64,000 nucleotides of DNA, taken from contig CALEXY010000019.1 in the NCBI GenBank assembly GCA_937924995.1, positions 4,988-68,987 of the forward strand, read 5' to 3'. The position numbers were made by a program, and so were the translations under genes. Positions 8,278-17,253 of the stretch are shown piece by piece (the first letter of the stretch is position 1; each line of letters starts with the position of its first letter). The stretch is from an uncultured Candidatus Saccharibacteria bacterium. GTDB lineage: Bacteria > Patescibacteriota > Saccharimonadia > Saccharimonadales > Saccharimonadaceae. The notes beneath the pieces were generated by a model. The model did no database searches and was not told the origin of the DNA. It saw only the letters and a list, made by a program, of their open reading frames with translations.

Positions 8278-9992
8278 TAGTTCTCTACCGTAATTTTAAT
8301 TGATACTTTATTAGCGTCGTTTGGAATTTGGCGAACCCATGGGAAGGAAGTATTCACTTCAACGTCAGAAACGCCATTGATAGATTTAATTAAAGTAGTC
8401 ACTTCGCCAACTTTTTTGCCGAGGGATTTTTCAAGTACAGATTGTTCGGTGACTTCTGGACCAGTTTTCAAGGTAGCTTTAATCTTAGCAGTTACGGAAT
8501 TATTATTGTTTTGGAATTTTTCAATGAAGATATTGCCAGTTTCGTAGATTTTCTGATCACTACCGAGACGAGTAGAAACCACAGACTTAACATATTCTTC
8601 AATTGCCGCCTTATCGACATAATTTACGCTGTAGGTAGTTTTGGCCGTGAGCTTGGCCTTGCCATTCTCAGTCGGCTGATCGACGGCAGGACTGGAAGTC
8701 GGATCGGCGGTAACTTTTTTGTAGCTATCTTCAATTTTAATATCGTCAGAAGGCACTTTTTCGAATAATTCCTCTTTTATACCATCAGCTTCGGTCAATT
8801 TTCCCTTAGCCTTGGTAATATCAGAAGCGGTGACAATTTTTTGAATCTTATCGGTACCACCTTTAAATGCGGAATTAGCATAGCCCTCAACTCCAGCCAC
8901 AGAAGATTGCCAGCCGGAGCTTACAGCTTCAATATTATACTTCGCGCCACCCTCGATTGCGGTAGCTTTCACGGTTTTAGCCACCTGACATTTACCACTG
9001 TGGCGACCGGCGTCACAATTCGAGATCGAACCATCCCAAGAAATTTTTACCTCTTGATTAGTTAAGAAATTGAGATTGCGGTAAGCAAAAGCGGAACCCT
9101 GAGGCACAGTCGCGACATCTGGTCTAGAAGCGGTAGCAGTAGTGGTCGACATATCGAAAGTAGCGATGAGGCGTAATTCACCCGTAGCCTTATCTCCGAC
9201 ATTTTTCTCGCCTGTAGCCTCAAATTCAACTTCAGAGTTCTTCTCGAGACTAGCAGTTTCGAGGAAGAATTTACCATCTTTCGAGACGGCTTGTTTGGTA
9301 TCAGTGACAAAAGAAACATTTTCGGAGAAATTCTCAGCGATGGTCTTAATTTTGACGGAAATCTTGGCGGCAGGTGCCAAAATAAAGGCCCAGATGAAGC
9401 TTCCGATCAAAAGAATCGCAGCCACCACACCAATAATGATACGATTTTTCAAGGAATCGAGAGTAAGAATCTTTTTCGGCTGATTATCCGCCTCTTCATC
9501 TTCAGGATTCTTCGCGACTTCTTCGGAATCCAGATTCATAGTCGAATTTTTCGTCAGATTCGAGGTGGTATTCGCACGATTAGCGGTTTCCTCATTCGTA
9601 GTGCGGACACGAGAAACACTACTGGTTGGCGCGGCTTTTTCGTTAATTTCAATCTCTTCATTCAGACCGGACTTCTTAGCCTTGGCTGGATATTCGAGAT
9701 CCGCTTCATTAAATTCAGAAGGCAAGGTCGGGCGCGAACTCAAATTCTTCGCAAAAGGTAGACTTGAAAGCGCCGCCATTTTCATGAGGGTCGGATCAGT
9801 GGTGACCACCACAATGGCTTTGTCGTGAACTTTTGCGGTACGAGCAATCAGCTTAAGGTTAATAGAGCTGCGCAGAACGTTCAACTTTTTCGGTGGAACA
9901 AGTGCAATAATTTTCTGTTTGGAAGCTTTGATATGGTTGATAATATCAGTAATATCATCCTCGGGCTCGATATAAAAAGTGTCCTTATTCAT
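8277..9992 (-). CDS. Single-pass membrane protein of the CPR baseplate J-like type
   Basis: 571 residues. An N-terminal domain (about 1-80: FYIEPEDDITDIINHIK, IIALVPPKKLNVLRSSINLK) looks alpha/beta and recurs in CPR proteins often labelled baseplate J/gp47-like. An acidic, disordered-looking cytoplasmic linker (about 90-180), one membrane helix (about 185-206) and a large extracellular region of about 360 residues rich in beta-type sequence follow. No phage genes lie nearby, so the phage label is probably only fold similarity. It is first in the envelope operon with RuvX-MltG and the LysM-CHAP hydrolase. It is divergent from the histidine kinase at 10051, and both genes have extended -10 boxes next to the start codon. 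The function is unknown. Confidence 0.7.
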   Translation of the reverse strand: MNKDTFYIEPEDDITDIINHIKASKQKIIALVPPKKLNVLRSSINLKLIARTAKVHDKAIVVVTTDPTLMKMAALSSLPFAKNLSSRPTLPSEFNEADLEYPAKAKKSGLNEEIEINEKAAPTSSVSRVRTTNEETANRANTTSNLTKNSTMNLDSEEVAKNPEDEEADNQPKKILTLDSLKNRIIIGVVAAILLIGSFIWAFILAPAAKISVKIKTIAENFSENVSFVTDTKQAVSKDGKFFLETASLEKNSEVEFEATGEKNVGDKATGELRLIATFDMSTTTATASRPDVATVPQGSAFAYRNLNFLTNQEVKISWDGSISNCDAGRHSGKCQVAKTVKATAIEGGAKYNIEAVSSGWQSSVAGVEGYANSAFKGGTDKIQKIVTASDITKAKGKLTEADGIKEELFEKVPSDDIKIEDSYKKVTADPTSSPAVDQPTENGKAKLTAKTTYSVNYVDKAAIEEYVKSVVSTRLGSDQKIYETGNIFIEKFQNNNNSVTAKIKATLKTGPEVTEQSVLEKSLGKKVGEVTTLIKSINGVSDVEVNTSFPWVRQIPNDANKVSIKITVEN

Positions 9993-9998
9993 ACATCG

Positions 9999-10009
9999 AT
10001 TTTAACATA
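9999..10009 (-). promoter_or_regulatory. Extended -10 promoter of the envelope operon
   Basis: TATGTTAAAAT ends 6 nt before the ATG at 9992, which predicts a leaderless mRNA. Confidence 0.7.
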
Positions 10010-10032
10010 TATTTGCACCGAACCAATAAGTT

Positions 10033-10043
10033 TATGCTAAAAT
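10033..10043 (+). promoter_or_regulatory. Extended -10 promoter of the kinase operon
   Basis: TATGCTAAAAT ends 7 nt before the ATG at 10051. It is divergent from the box at 9999-10009, and the two lie 23 bp apart. Confidence 0.7.
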
Positions 10044-10050
10044 AAGCTTA

Positions 10051-11934
10051 ATGAGTATCTTTGATTTTATTAAAAAAGGACCGGGCGCACAGGCGGGCGC
10101 GAACAGTGCTGGTGGCGCGGTGGCTGGTGCGGAGAGTGCAGAAATTTTAGCCAATCTCGTACTAAATACGATTGATAGTGGCGTAATTATCGTGCTGCCG
10201 ACTGGAGTAATTGAATACATCAATCCAGCAGCAGTAAGTTTACTGGGCGGGCAAATGGCGCAAAACTTCTTGGGGGCTAAATTAGAAGATATTTTGAAAC
10301 TTGAAAACGGCCAAGGTGTGGCGATCCCAGCGCAAAATAACCTGGTTTTCTATGCGGTAAATAATGGCCAAAATTACACCACGCGCGAATATTTCTTGGT
10401 TAATTTGCAAGGCCAAAAAAAGCCTGTGGCATTCAAAGTTATTACAGCACATTCACCTAAAAATGAACGTATCGTGACTTTTTATGATATTACTTCCGAA
10501 CTGGAAGCCGAGAGTGAGCAAACCGAATTTATTTCGACGGCTTCTCACGAAATGCGCACACCAGTAGCTTCGATTGAAGGATATCTAGGATTGGCTTTAA
10601 ATCCAAAAACCGCCACGATCGACGAACGTGCGAAAAAATATCTGGAAGAGGCGCATAAATCTTCTCAACATCTCGGTAAATTATTCCGTGATTTGCTCGA
10701 TGTAACGAAACTTGATGATAAAAGAATCAAAGCACACCTAACGCCGATTGAGATAACTTCCACAGTCCGCTCGATTGCCGAAGGTCAAATTCCGAAGATG
10801 AGCGAAAAGAATATTCATTTTACTTTTGGCTCCTCCTCTTCCGCCAATATGAATGGCGGACGCGTAATTAATCAAGAAGTTTTTGCTGCTATTGATGTGG
10901 ATTTTCTACGTGAGATTATTAATAATTTGATCGAAAACGCGATTAAATATACCAATAACGGGGGTGGCATTTGGGTGAATGTGCGTGGTGATGGCGACCG
11001 TGTTTTGATTAATGTGACAGATACCGGTATTGGTATTTCACCAGAGGATAGCAAGCATGTCTTTCAAAAATTCTACCGTGCGGATAACTCAGAAACTCGC
11101 ACCATCGGCGGCACTGGCCTTGGTCTTTATATTGTGAAGGAACGCGTGGAAGCGATGAGCGGTTCGACTTGGGTGGAGAGTACTTTTGGCGAAGGATCGA
11201 CTTTCTACGTAGCCTTCCCTCGCCTGACTTATGAAGAATATTTGCGCCGCAAACAAATCGAAGCCAACACTCAGGCAATGACGCCACAAAATTCTGTTGC
11301 TTCTAATCCTGCCGATTCTGCCTCTAATGAAAATCAACCCCCGGCACCAATGCAGTTTTCGACTGAGGTGACCACACCAGGCCAAGTAGCAGCGCCAGCA
11401 GTAGCACCAGCAGCAGCGCCAGTATCGACAACAACGAATACGCCGATCCAAACTGAAGCACCTATGCAAGCACCAGCAGCGTCAACTACGCCGATTCAGG
11501 CACCAGTAGCAGCACAGACACCAACGGTGTCGACTACGCCAACTCAAGTGCCAGCGCCAGCACAGACGCCAACAGTGTCGACTGCACTAGTTCAGACACC
11601 AGCGCCAGCAATCAATCTCGAGACTGCCGCATCATCCGCACCTGCAGCTCCAACTGAGACAGCCACATCATCCACACCAGTAGCTCCGATGACTCCTGCG
11701 GCACCAGTTATGTCAGCCAATCCGGTGATTTCAAATGTATCCACCACACCATCTACGCCTGCCACCCAGACGACTTCACCTACACCAGCTACTCCGACTG
11801 CACCAGTTATGCAAACTAATCCATTCCTACAGAATACTACTGCCACAACTCAAAATACTCCAGCTACACCGAATAACGCCAATATGCCTACCCCACCAAT
11901 CACGCCAACTAACCCAAACATCTTAAATAAGTAA
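10051..11934 (+). CDS. Cytoplasmic PAS-histidine kinase with long Pro/Thr/Ala-rich tail
   Basis: 627 residues with no membrane helix. A PAS-like sensor lies at about 30-150, then HisKA with the phospho-accepting H166 in STASHEMRTPVASIEG. The ATPase domain (about 270-390) has an N box (NNLIENAIKYT), G1 (DTGIGIS) and G2 (GGTGLGLYIVKE). Residues about 410-627 form a low-complexity tail of Ala, Pro and Thr with QTNPFLQN near the end. The response regulator follows 9 nt downstream with a ggagag ribosome site. The absence of a membrane segment means it senses an internal cue or works with a membrane partner. The NPFL motif recurs in the partner regulator and in the membrane protein at 48419. Confidence 0.93.
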   Translation: MSIFDFIKKGPGAQAGANSAGGAVAGAESAEILANLVLNTIDSGVIIVLPTGVIEYINPAAVSLLGGQMAQNFLGAKLEDILKLENGQGVAIPAQNNLVFYAVNNGQNYTTREYFLVNLQGQKKPVAFKVITAHSPKNERIVTFYDITSELEAESEQTEFISTASHEMRTPVASIEGYLGLALNPKTATIDERAKKYLEEAHKSSQHLGKLFRDLLDVTKLDDKRIKAHLTPIEITSTVRSIAEGQIPKMSEKNIHFTFGSSSSANMNGGRVINQEVFAAIDVDFLREIINNLIENAIKYTNNGGGIWVNVRGDGDRVLINVTDTGIGISPEDSKHVFQKFYRADNSETRTIGGTGLGLYIVKERVEAMSGSTWVESTFGEGSTFYVAFPRLTYEEYLRRKQIEANTQAMTPQNSVASNPADSASNENQPPAPMQFSTEVTTPGQVAAPAVAPAAAPVSTTTNTPIQTEAPMQAPAASTTPIQAPVAAQTPTVSTTPTQVPAPAQTPTVSTALVQTPAPAINLETAASSAPAAPTETATSSTPVAPMTPAAPVMSANPVISNVSTTPSTPATQTTSPTPATPTAPVMQTNPFLQNTTATTQNTPATPNNANMPTPPITPTNPNILNK

Positions 11935-11943
11935 GGAGAGAAG

Positions 11944-12621
11944 ATGACAAAAATTTTATTAGTTGAAGACGACCAAAGCTTACGCGAGATTTACGGAATT
12001 AGATTAACGGCGGAAGGCTACGAAATTGCCTCCGCAGGTGACGGTGAAGCGGCTCTTGCTCTAGCAGTAAAAGAACGCCCAGACTTAATTATCTCCGACG
12101 TGATGATGCCAAAGATTTCGGGCTTTGACATGCTCGATATTCTGCGTTCGACACCAGAAACTGCCAATATTAAGGTAATTATGATGACCGCCCTTTCGGC
12201 CGATGACCAAAAAGCCCGTGGTGAATCATTAGGGGCGGATCGCTTCCTGGTAAAATCCCAAGTTGGTATCGAAGACGTGGTGAATGCTGTTCATGAAGTC
12301 TTAAATGACGCAAACGGCGCACCGACTACTACAGCAACTGCTCCGACTACAGATAATATGATGACTCAATTCGCGGCTGCGCCAGCACAAACCCCAGTCG
12401 TAACAACAACACAACCTGCCTCACCGGCCAAAACTCCAGTTCAGACTCCTGCACAACCTGTCGCATCAGCTCAACCTTTTGTATCTGCACAGCCAATTGC
12501 GCAAACTCAACCGATCACTCCGACACAGCCAGCCACCCAAACTCAGCCAGTTCAAACTCAGCCCGCCACTCCAGTCCAGCCATCAATCAATAACTCTAAC
12601 CCATTTCTAGGTAATGTATAG
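11944..12621 (+). CDS. Response regulator, receiver domain plus Pro/Thr/Gln-rich tail
   Basis: 225 residues. The receiver domain (1-120) has the acidic pair in LLVEDDQS, the phospho-acceptor D52 in LIISDVMMP, Thr in MMTAL and Lys in FLVKSQ. There is no DNA-binding output domain. Instead a tail of Thr, Pro, Gln and Ala ends in NNSNPFLGNV, similar to the tail of the adjacent kinase. It probably acts through protein contacts rather than as a transcription factor. The pseudouridine synthase gene overlaps its end by 8 nt. Confidence 0.92.
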   Translation: MTKILLVEDDQSLREIYGIRLTAEGYEIASAGDGEAALALAVKERPDLIISDVMMPKISGFDMLDILRSTPETANIKVIMMTALSADDQKARGESLGADRFLVKSQVGIEDVVNAVHEVLNDANGAPTTTATAPTTDNMMTQFAAAPAQTPVVTTTQPASPAKTPVQTPAQPVASAQPFVSAQPIAQTQPITPTQPATQTQPVQTQPATPVQPSINNSNPFLGNV

Positions 12622-13297
12622 ATTAAATAAATTTTTAGCCGAACAAACTGGCGTCTCGCGCCGCGAAGCAGATAATCTCATCGCAGATGGCCGTGTGAGG
12701 ATTAATCAGGAGATCGCCGTGCTAGGACGTCGTTTTGATGAAGCTTGTGATGAGGTCTTTTTGGACGGTCAAAAAATTGAAGAGCGTAAGGGTTTTACCT
12801 ATCTAATCTTGAACAAGCCCGTGGGATATGTTTGCTCTAAAAAGCGCCAGGGCGAGACGCCGACCCTTTTTGAACTTTTGCCAGAAAAATATCAAAATCT
12901 AAAAACCGTAGGGAGACTCGATAAGGATAGCTCGGGACTGATTTTACTAACCAACGACGGCGATTTCGCTTTCTCGATGACCCATCCGAAATTTTTTAAA
13001 ATCAAAAGCTACATCGTAAGACTAAATCGCCCACTCGCACCACTGCATCAGCAAATGATTTCCGATATGGGCATCGATCTACCGGATGGTAAAAGCAAAT
13101 TGTTTCTTAAAAAAGAGGAGTCTGACCCGAGCGGTTGCACGTTCTTAGTAGAAATGAGCGAAGGTAGGAATCGCCAAATTCGTCGCACTTTCCTAGCGGT
13201 AGGATACAAGGTTGTGAAGCTACATCGCATTGAATTTGGACGATACACGCTAGAAAACTTAAAAGACGGTGAATTTAAAGAGGTGGAGAAAAGATGA
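12614..13297 (+). CDS. rRNA pseudouridine synthase, RsuA/RluB/RluF family
   Basis: 227 residues. An N-terminal S4 RNA-binding domain (MYRLNKFLAEQTGVSRREAD, about 1-60) precedes the synthase domain. The catalytic Asp is in GRLDKDSSGLILLTNDG, and EGRNRQIRR, the C-terminal family motif, is present. It converts a specific uridine in rRNA to pseudouridine. The sequence alone does not separate the RsuA and RluB targets. It overlaps the preceding regulator by 8 nt and the following gene by 4 nt (ATGA), so it belongs to the kinase operon. Confidence 0.92.
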   Translation: MYRLNKFLAEQTGVSRREADNLIADGRVRINQEIAVLGRRFDEACDEVFLDGQKIEERKGFTYLILNKPVGYVCSKKRQGETPTLFELLPEKYQNLKTVGRLDKDSSGLILLTNDGDFAFSMTHPKFFKIKSYIVRLNRPLAPLHQQMISDMGIDLPDGKSKLFLKKEESDPSGCTFLVEMSEGRNRQIRRTFLAVGYKVVKLHRIEFGRYTLENLKDGEFKEVEKR

Positions 13298-14169
13298 AAG
13301 TATTAATTATCGGCAAGAATATTAAAAACGTCTATCTTTCTCTGGATGCAAAAAATTTTGAACTGGACAAGAACCAGAATGCGCACCTGGACTTAGTCTA
13401 TGATGGGGGTGAAAAATACTATAACGATCGCTTCAGTATCATGACCGGGCAGAAGCTGGCCGATGAAGTAATTTCAAATTTTCGCATCGAGACTGAGACG
13501 GCCTTTAGTCCGGAAAATCCAGAAACTTGTGATGATTTTCAATATATTTTGCTTTCGAAAAATAGCTATATTAATTTGACGCCAGAATTTGTCAAGCAAT
13601 GTGATTTTAATAGCAAAATTTTAGAAAAACGCACGACCAAATTTGATTACATTTACATTGATTGGTCGGCGGAATTAAATAACGTGCAGATTAAGGCGAT
13701 TTTGGACTACCTAGAGTCACATCCAAAAACTAAATTAGCGTGGTGTTTTGATCGATCGGAACTACCAAAATTACTGAGTGCGCCAGATTTAAGCAAAACA
13801 AATTTGACGACTTTTTATCGTCTTTTGCAGCGAGCGGAAATGGTATTCGTGATGGGTAAAAAATCCCAAATGATGAAAATTAAACAAATCCTCAGTACTC
13901 TTTCGACCTTGAAATTAATTTATATAACCGAAAATCAAATTCTAGCTGGGGTTTTTAAGGAAGATTTTCGAAATAAGGATATAAAGGTGACACGTGACGT
14001 CGCCGCGACGATTATTGCGGGCACTATTTTCTCAGCCCTCATCACCGATTGGAATTTACAACGTGCGCTGATGCTAGCCAAAATTAATGTCGAAAATTCA
14101 AAGGCCAATAAAACTCTAAAGATTAATCAATTATCCGATAAGCTGCGCGAAGCCTTAGCGATTAGATAA
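13294..14169 (+). CDS. Degenerate PfkB/ribokinase-like protein
   Basis: 291 residues. The opening (MKVLIIGKNIKNVYLSLD, DLVYDGGEK) and the C-terminal segment (RDVAATIIAGTIFSALITDWNLQRALMLA) have the shape of PfkB sugar kinases, where a Gly-Ala-Gly-Asp stretch carries the catalytic Asp. That motif is not visible here, and the middle of the protein is divergent. It may bind a sugar or nucleotide without phosphorylating it, or be a specialised kinase. It is last in the operon and ends just before a bidirectional terminator. The fold assignment is tentative. Confidence 0.55.
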   Translation: MKVLIIGKNIKNVYLSLDAKNFELDKNQNAHLDLVYDGGEKYYNDRFSIMTGQKLADEVISNFRIETETAFSPENPETCDDFQYILLSKNSYINLTPEFVKQCDFNSKILEKRTTKFDYIYIDWSAELNNVQIKAILDYLESHPKTKLAWCFDRSELPKLLSAPDLSKTNLTTFYRLLQRAEMVFVMGKKSQMMKIKQILSTLSTLKLIYITENQILAGVFKEDFRNKDIKVTRDVAATIIAGTIFSALITDWNLQRALMLAKINVENSKANKTLKINQLSDKLREALAIR

Positions 14170-14200
14170 GATAACCTACTGGATATACTACGATTCAAAA

Positions 14201-14223
14201 AATCCCTAGTCTGACTAGGGATT
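14201..14223. terminator. Bidirectional terminator
   Basis: A perfect 10-bp stem (AATCCCTAGT, loop CTG, then its complement) has T-rich flanks on both strands. It lies between the convergent PfkB-like gene and uvrA. Confidence 0.85.
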
Positions 14224-14231
14224 TTCGTAGT

Positions 14232-17195
14232 TTACTTGAGAAACTCGCGGAGATAAACACCGGTTGGGGTTTGATCATTTTTGGCGATTTCTTCTGGTGT
14301 ACCCTCGGCGATAATCTGACCACCATGTTGGCCACCTTCTGGGCCCATATCGATAATCCAGTCGGCGCTTTTGATTACATGTAGATTATGTTCGATAATA
14401 ACCATAGTATTACCGCCGGCAACCAAGCGATCTAGGATTTTCAAGAGGCGATTCACGTCATCGGTATGCAGACCAGTGGTTGGCTCATCCAAAATATAAA
14501 GAGTTTTGCCGGTCGAACGACGAGAAAGTTCGGTAGCAATTTTAATACGTTGCGCTTCACCACCCGAGAAAGTAGTGGCAGACTGGCCGAGACGAATATA
14601 GCCGAGACCGACTTCTTGAATGGTCTTCAGTTTATTAGCAATAGCAGGAATATTTTCGAAGAACTCGACCGCCTCGTCAATGGTCATATTTAAAACATCC
14701 GAAATATCCTTACCCTTGTATTTCACTTCCAGGGCCTCACGGTTATAGCGTTTACCATGACAGGTCGGACAAGTGACGTAAACATCCGGTAAGAAGTGCA
14801 TTTCAATCTTATTCACACCGTCACCCTGACAGGTCTCACAGCGACCACCTTTGACATTGAAGGAGAAACGGCCGGCCTTATAGCCACGAATTTCCGCTTC
14901 TGGCTGAGCGGCAAAAAGTTCGCGGATGGCAGTGAAGACCCCAGTGTAGGTGGCTGGGTTCGAGCGTGGTGTACGACCGATTGGACTCTGATCGATTACA
15001 ATACATTTATCGAGATTCTCAATGCCGTCAATACGGTCATGTTCACCAGCCACGGTTTGAGCACGATGAAGACGGGCGAGCAATTCGTTAGCCAGAATTT
15101 CATTGACTAGAGTAGATTTACCAGAACCAGAAACGCCAGAAACTACCGTCATAACCCCGAGTGGGAATTTGACCGTGAGATTTTTCAAGTTATTTTCCCT
15201 TGCGCCTACTACGGTGAGGTATTGATTAAGCTTTGGTTTACGACGGGTTTTCGGTACAGGAATTTTCTTGGCACCGGATAAATATTTACCAGTGAGCGAA
15301 TCCGAGTCGTTCGCAATTTCCTCTGGCGTACCAGCGGAAATCACCTGACCACCGCGCGCACCAGCCCCAGGGCCAATATCAACCAAATAATCTGCACTCA
15401 TCATGGTATCTTCATCATGCTCGACAACTAGCACGGTGTTTCTAAGGTCACGCAGATGTCTCAAGGTCGAAATAAGCTTATCATTATCGCGTTGGTGTAG
15501 ACCGATGGATGGCTCATCGAGCACATATAACACGCCCTGGAGACCAGAACCGATTTGAGTAGCTAAGCGAATGCGTTGAGCTTCCCCACCAGAGAGAGTA
15601 TTGGCGGCACGGCTGAGCTCAAGATAACCTAAGCCAACGTCTTGCATGAATTTAACTCGCTCTCGAATTACCTTGAGAATTGGACGCGCAATTAAGGCCT
15701 CCGCCTCAGTAAATTCGAGGTCTTGTGATAAAATATCCAGCATCGCATCAACATCTAAATTACAGAAATCATTAATATTTAGTCCATGGATAGTAACCGC
15801 GAGTACCACCGGCTTTAACCTAGCTCCGTGACAGGTCTGACATTCATGCACGCGCATAAAGCGCTCAATGTCTTTGCGCATAAAATCCGAGTCGGTTTCC
15901 TTGTGGCGGCGTTCAAGAGTCGGGATGACACCTTCGTAGATTGACTCGTAGGTCGCACCATCCTTAAACTTGCCGGAGCCAGAAATTTTGACTTCGTATT
16001 TTTCATTACCAGTGCCATAAAGGATTAAATGTTTTTGCTCTTCGGTGAGTTCGCGAATCGGTACGTGAATCGAAAAACCATGGCGCGCAGCCACCGCCGA
16101 GAGACGTTTGAGCCACCAAGAGTCACCTTGCACGCGATTAAACGGACGAATACCACCCTCGGCGATGGTGAGATTTTGATTAAATACGAGATTCGGGTCG
16201 ATTTCCATGCGCGTACCAAGACCAGTACAGGTCGGACAGGCGCCTTGTGGAGCATTGAAGGAAAATAGACGTGGCTCGAGCTCTGGAATCAATTCATCTG
16301 GGTGGACTGGACAGGCGTAACGTTGGGAATAAGTAAGAACTTCGGTATTAGACTTACCGAGATTCTTCCCTTCAATCGTGGAAGAATTATCATTAATCTT
16401 GAGCAGCATGATTAAGCCCTGGCCAAGCTCGAGAGCCTGCTCAATGGAACTAGAAATACGAGAATAAAGTTCTGGGTTCAAAATGAAGCGATCGACTACC
16501 AGTTCGATATCGTGACGTTCCTGTTTTTCAAGAGTCGGGAATTCATCCAAGGCGTAAACCACACCATCCACGCGCACACGAGAGAAACCTTTTTGGAGGT
16601 ATTGTTCGGAGATGTGGAGAAATTCACCTTTTTTCTGCTGGACGATTGGCGCCAGTAGCATCAATTTTGAACCAATCGGAAGTTTCATGACTTCATTAAC
16701 AATATCTTCCACAGAGCGCTTAGATACTTCGCGGTGACAAATCGGACAATGTGGTACGCCAACCCTAGCAAAAAGTAGACGCAAATAATCATAGACTTCG
16801 GTGACGGTAGCGACAGTGGAACGAGGGTTTCGGGAAGTGGATTTTTGGTCAATAGAGATGGCTGGTGAAAGCCCGGTAATAGTATCGAAGTCTGGTTTAT
16901 CCATCACGCCGAGAAACATACGCGCATAGGAAGAAAGCGACTCGACATAACGACGCTGACCTTCGGCGTAAATCGTATCGAAGGCAAGGCTAGATTTACC
17001 AGAACCAGAAAGCCCGGTAATCACCACCAGTTTATCGCGTGGGATATCGAGGTCGATATTCTTAAGATTATTCTGCCTGGCACCACGAATCTTGATATAG
17101 TTGTCTGGATTATCCTTCAGGAGCGCTTTGCCGCCCGGAGAGAGTAGCCCCTTATTTTTTGTTAGTTCTTCCACGTTTTTAGTCCCATTTACCAT
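14232..17195 (-). CDS. uvrA: Excinuclease ABC subunit A
   Basis: 987 residues, full length for UvrA, the damage sensor of nucleotide excision repair. Two ABC ATPase halves are visible. The first has a Walker A (GLSGSGKSSLAF) near residue 60 and signature LSGGEAQRIRLA. The second has GVSGSGKSTLVNE and FSGGEAQRIKIA. Zinc-binding cysteine sets are present (CPICH-, CPTCTG-, CETCQGDG and CPTCHGKRY). A promoter-like TGCTATAAT lies 17 nt before the ATG, so this gene has a short leader, unlike many others here. UvrC is encoded separately at 28678. Confidence 0.98.
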   Translation of the reverse strand: MVNGTKNVEELTKNKGLLSPGGKALLKDNPDNYIKIRGARQNNLKNIDLDIPRDKLVVITGLSGSGKSSLAFDTIYAEGQRRYVESLSSYARMFLGVMDKPDFDTITGLSPAISIDQKSTSRNPRSTVATVTEVYDYLRLLFARVGVPHCPICHREVSKRSVEDIVNEVMKLPIGSKLMLLAPIVQQKKGEFLHISEQYLQKGFSRVRVDGVVYALDEFPTLEKQERHDIELVVDRFILNPELYSRISSSIEQALELGQGLIMLLKINDNSSTIEGKNLGKSNTEVLTYSQRYACPVHPDELIPELEPRLFSFNAPQGACPTCTGLGTRMEIDPNLVFNQNLTIAEGGIRPFNRVQGDSWWLKRLSAVAARHGFSIHVPIRELTEEQKHLILYGTGNEKYEVKISGSGKFKDGATYESIYEGVIPTLERRHKETDSDFMRKDIERFMRVHECQTCHGARLKPVVLAVTIHGLNINDFCNLDVDAMLDILSQDLEFTEAEALIARPILKVIRERVKFMQDVGLGYLELSRAANTLSGGEAQRIRLATQIGSGLQGVLYVLDEPSIGLHQRDNDKLISTLRHLRDLRNTVLVVEHDEDTMMSADYLVDIGPGAGARGGQVISAGTPEEIANDSDSLTGKYLSGAKKIPVPKTRRKPKLNQYLTVVGARENNLKNLTVKFPLGVMTVVSGVSGSGKSTLVNEILANELLARLHRAQTVAGEHDRIDGIENLDKCIVIDQSPIGRTPRSNPATYTGVFTAIRELFAAQPEAEIRGYKAGRFSFNVKGGRCETCQGDGVNKIEMHFLPDVYVTCPTCHGKRYNREALEVKYKGKDISDVLNMTIDEAVEFFENIPAIANKLKTIQEVGLGYIRLGQSATTFSGGEAQRIKIATELSRRSTGKTLYILDEPTTGLHTDDVNRLLKILDRLVAGGNTMVIIEHNLHVIKSADWIIDMGPEGGQHGGQIIAEGTPEEIAKNDQTPTGVYLREFLK

Positions 17196-17253
17196 ACTTA
17201 AATCAATCAGGAATTATAGCAAAAAATTAGCGTTTTGTCGAGATGTGAGGAGT

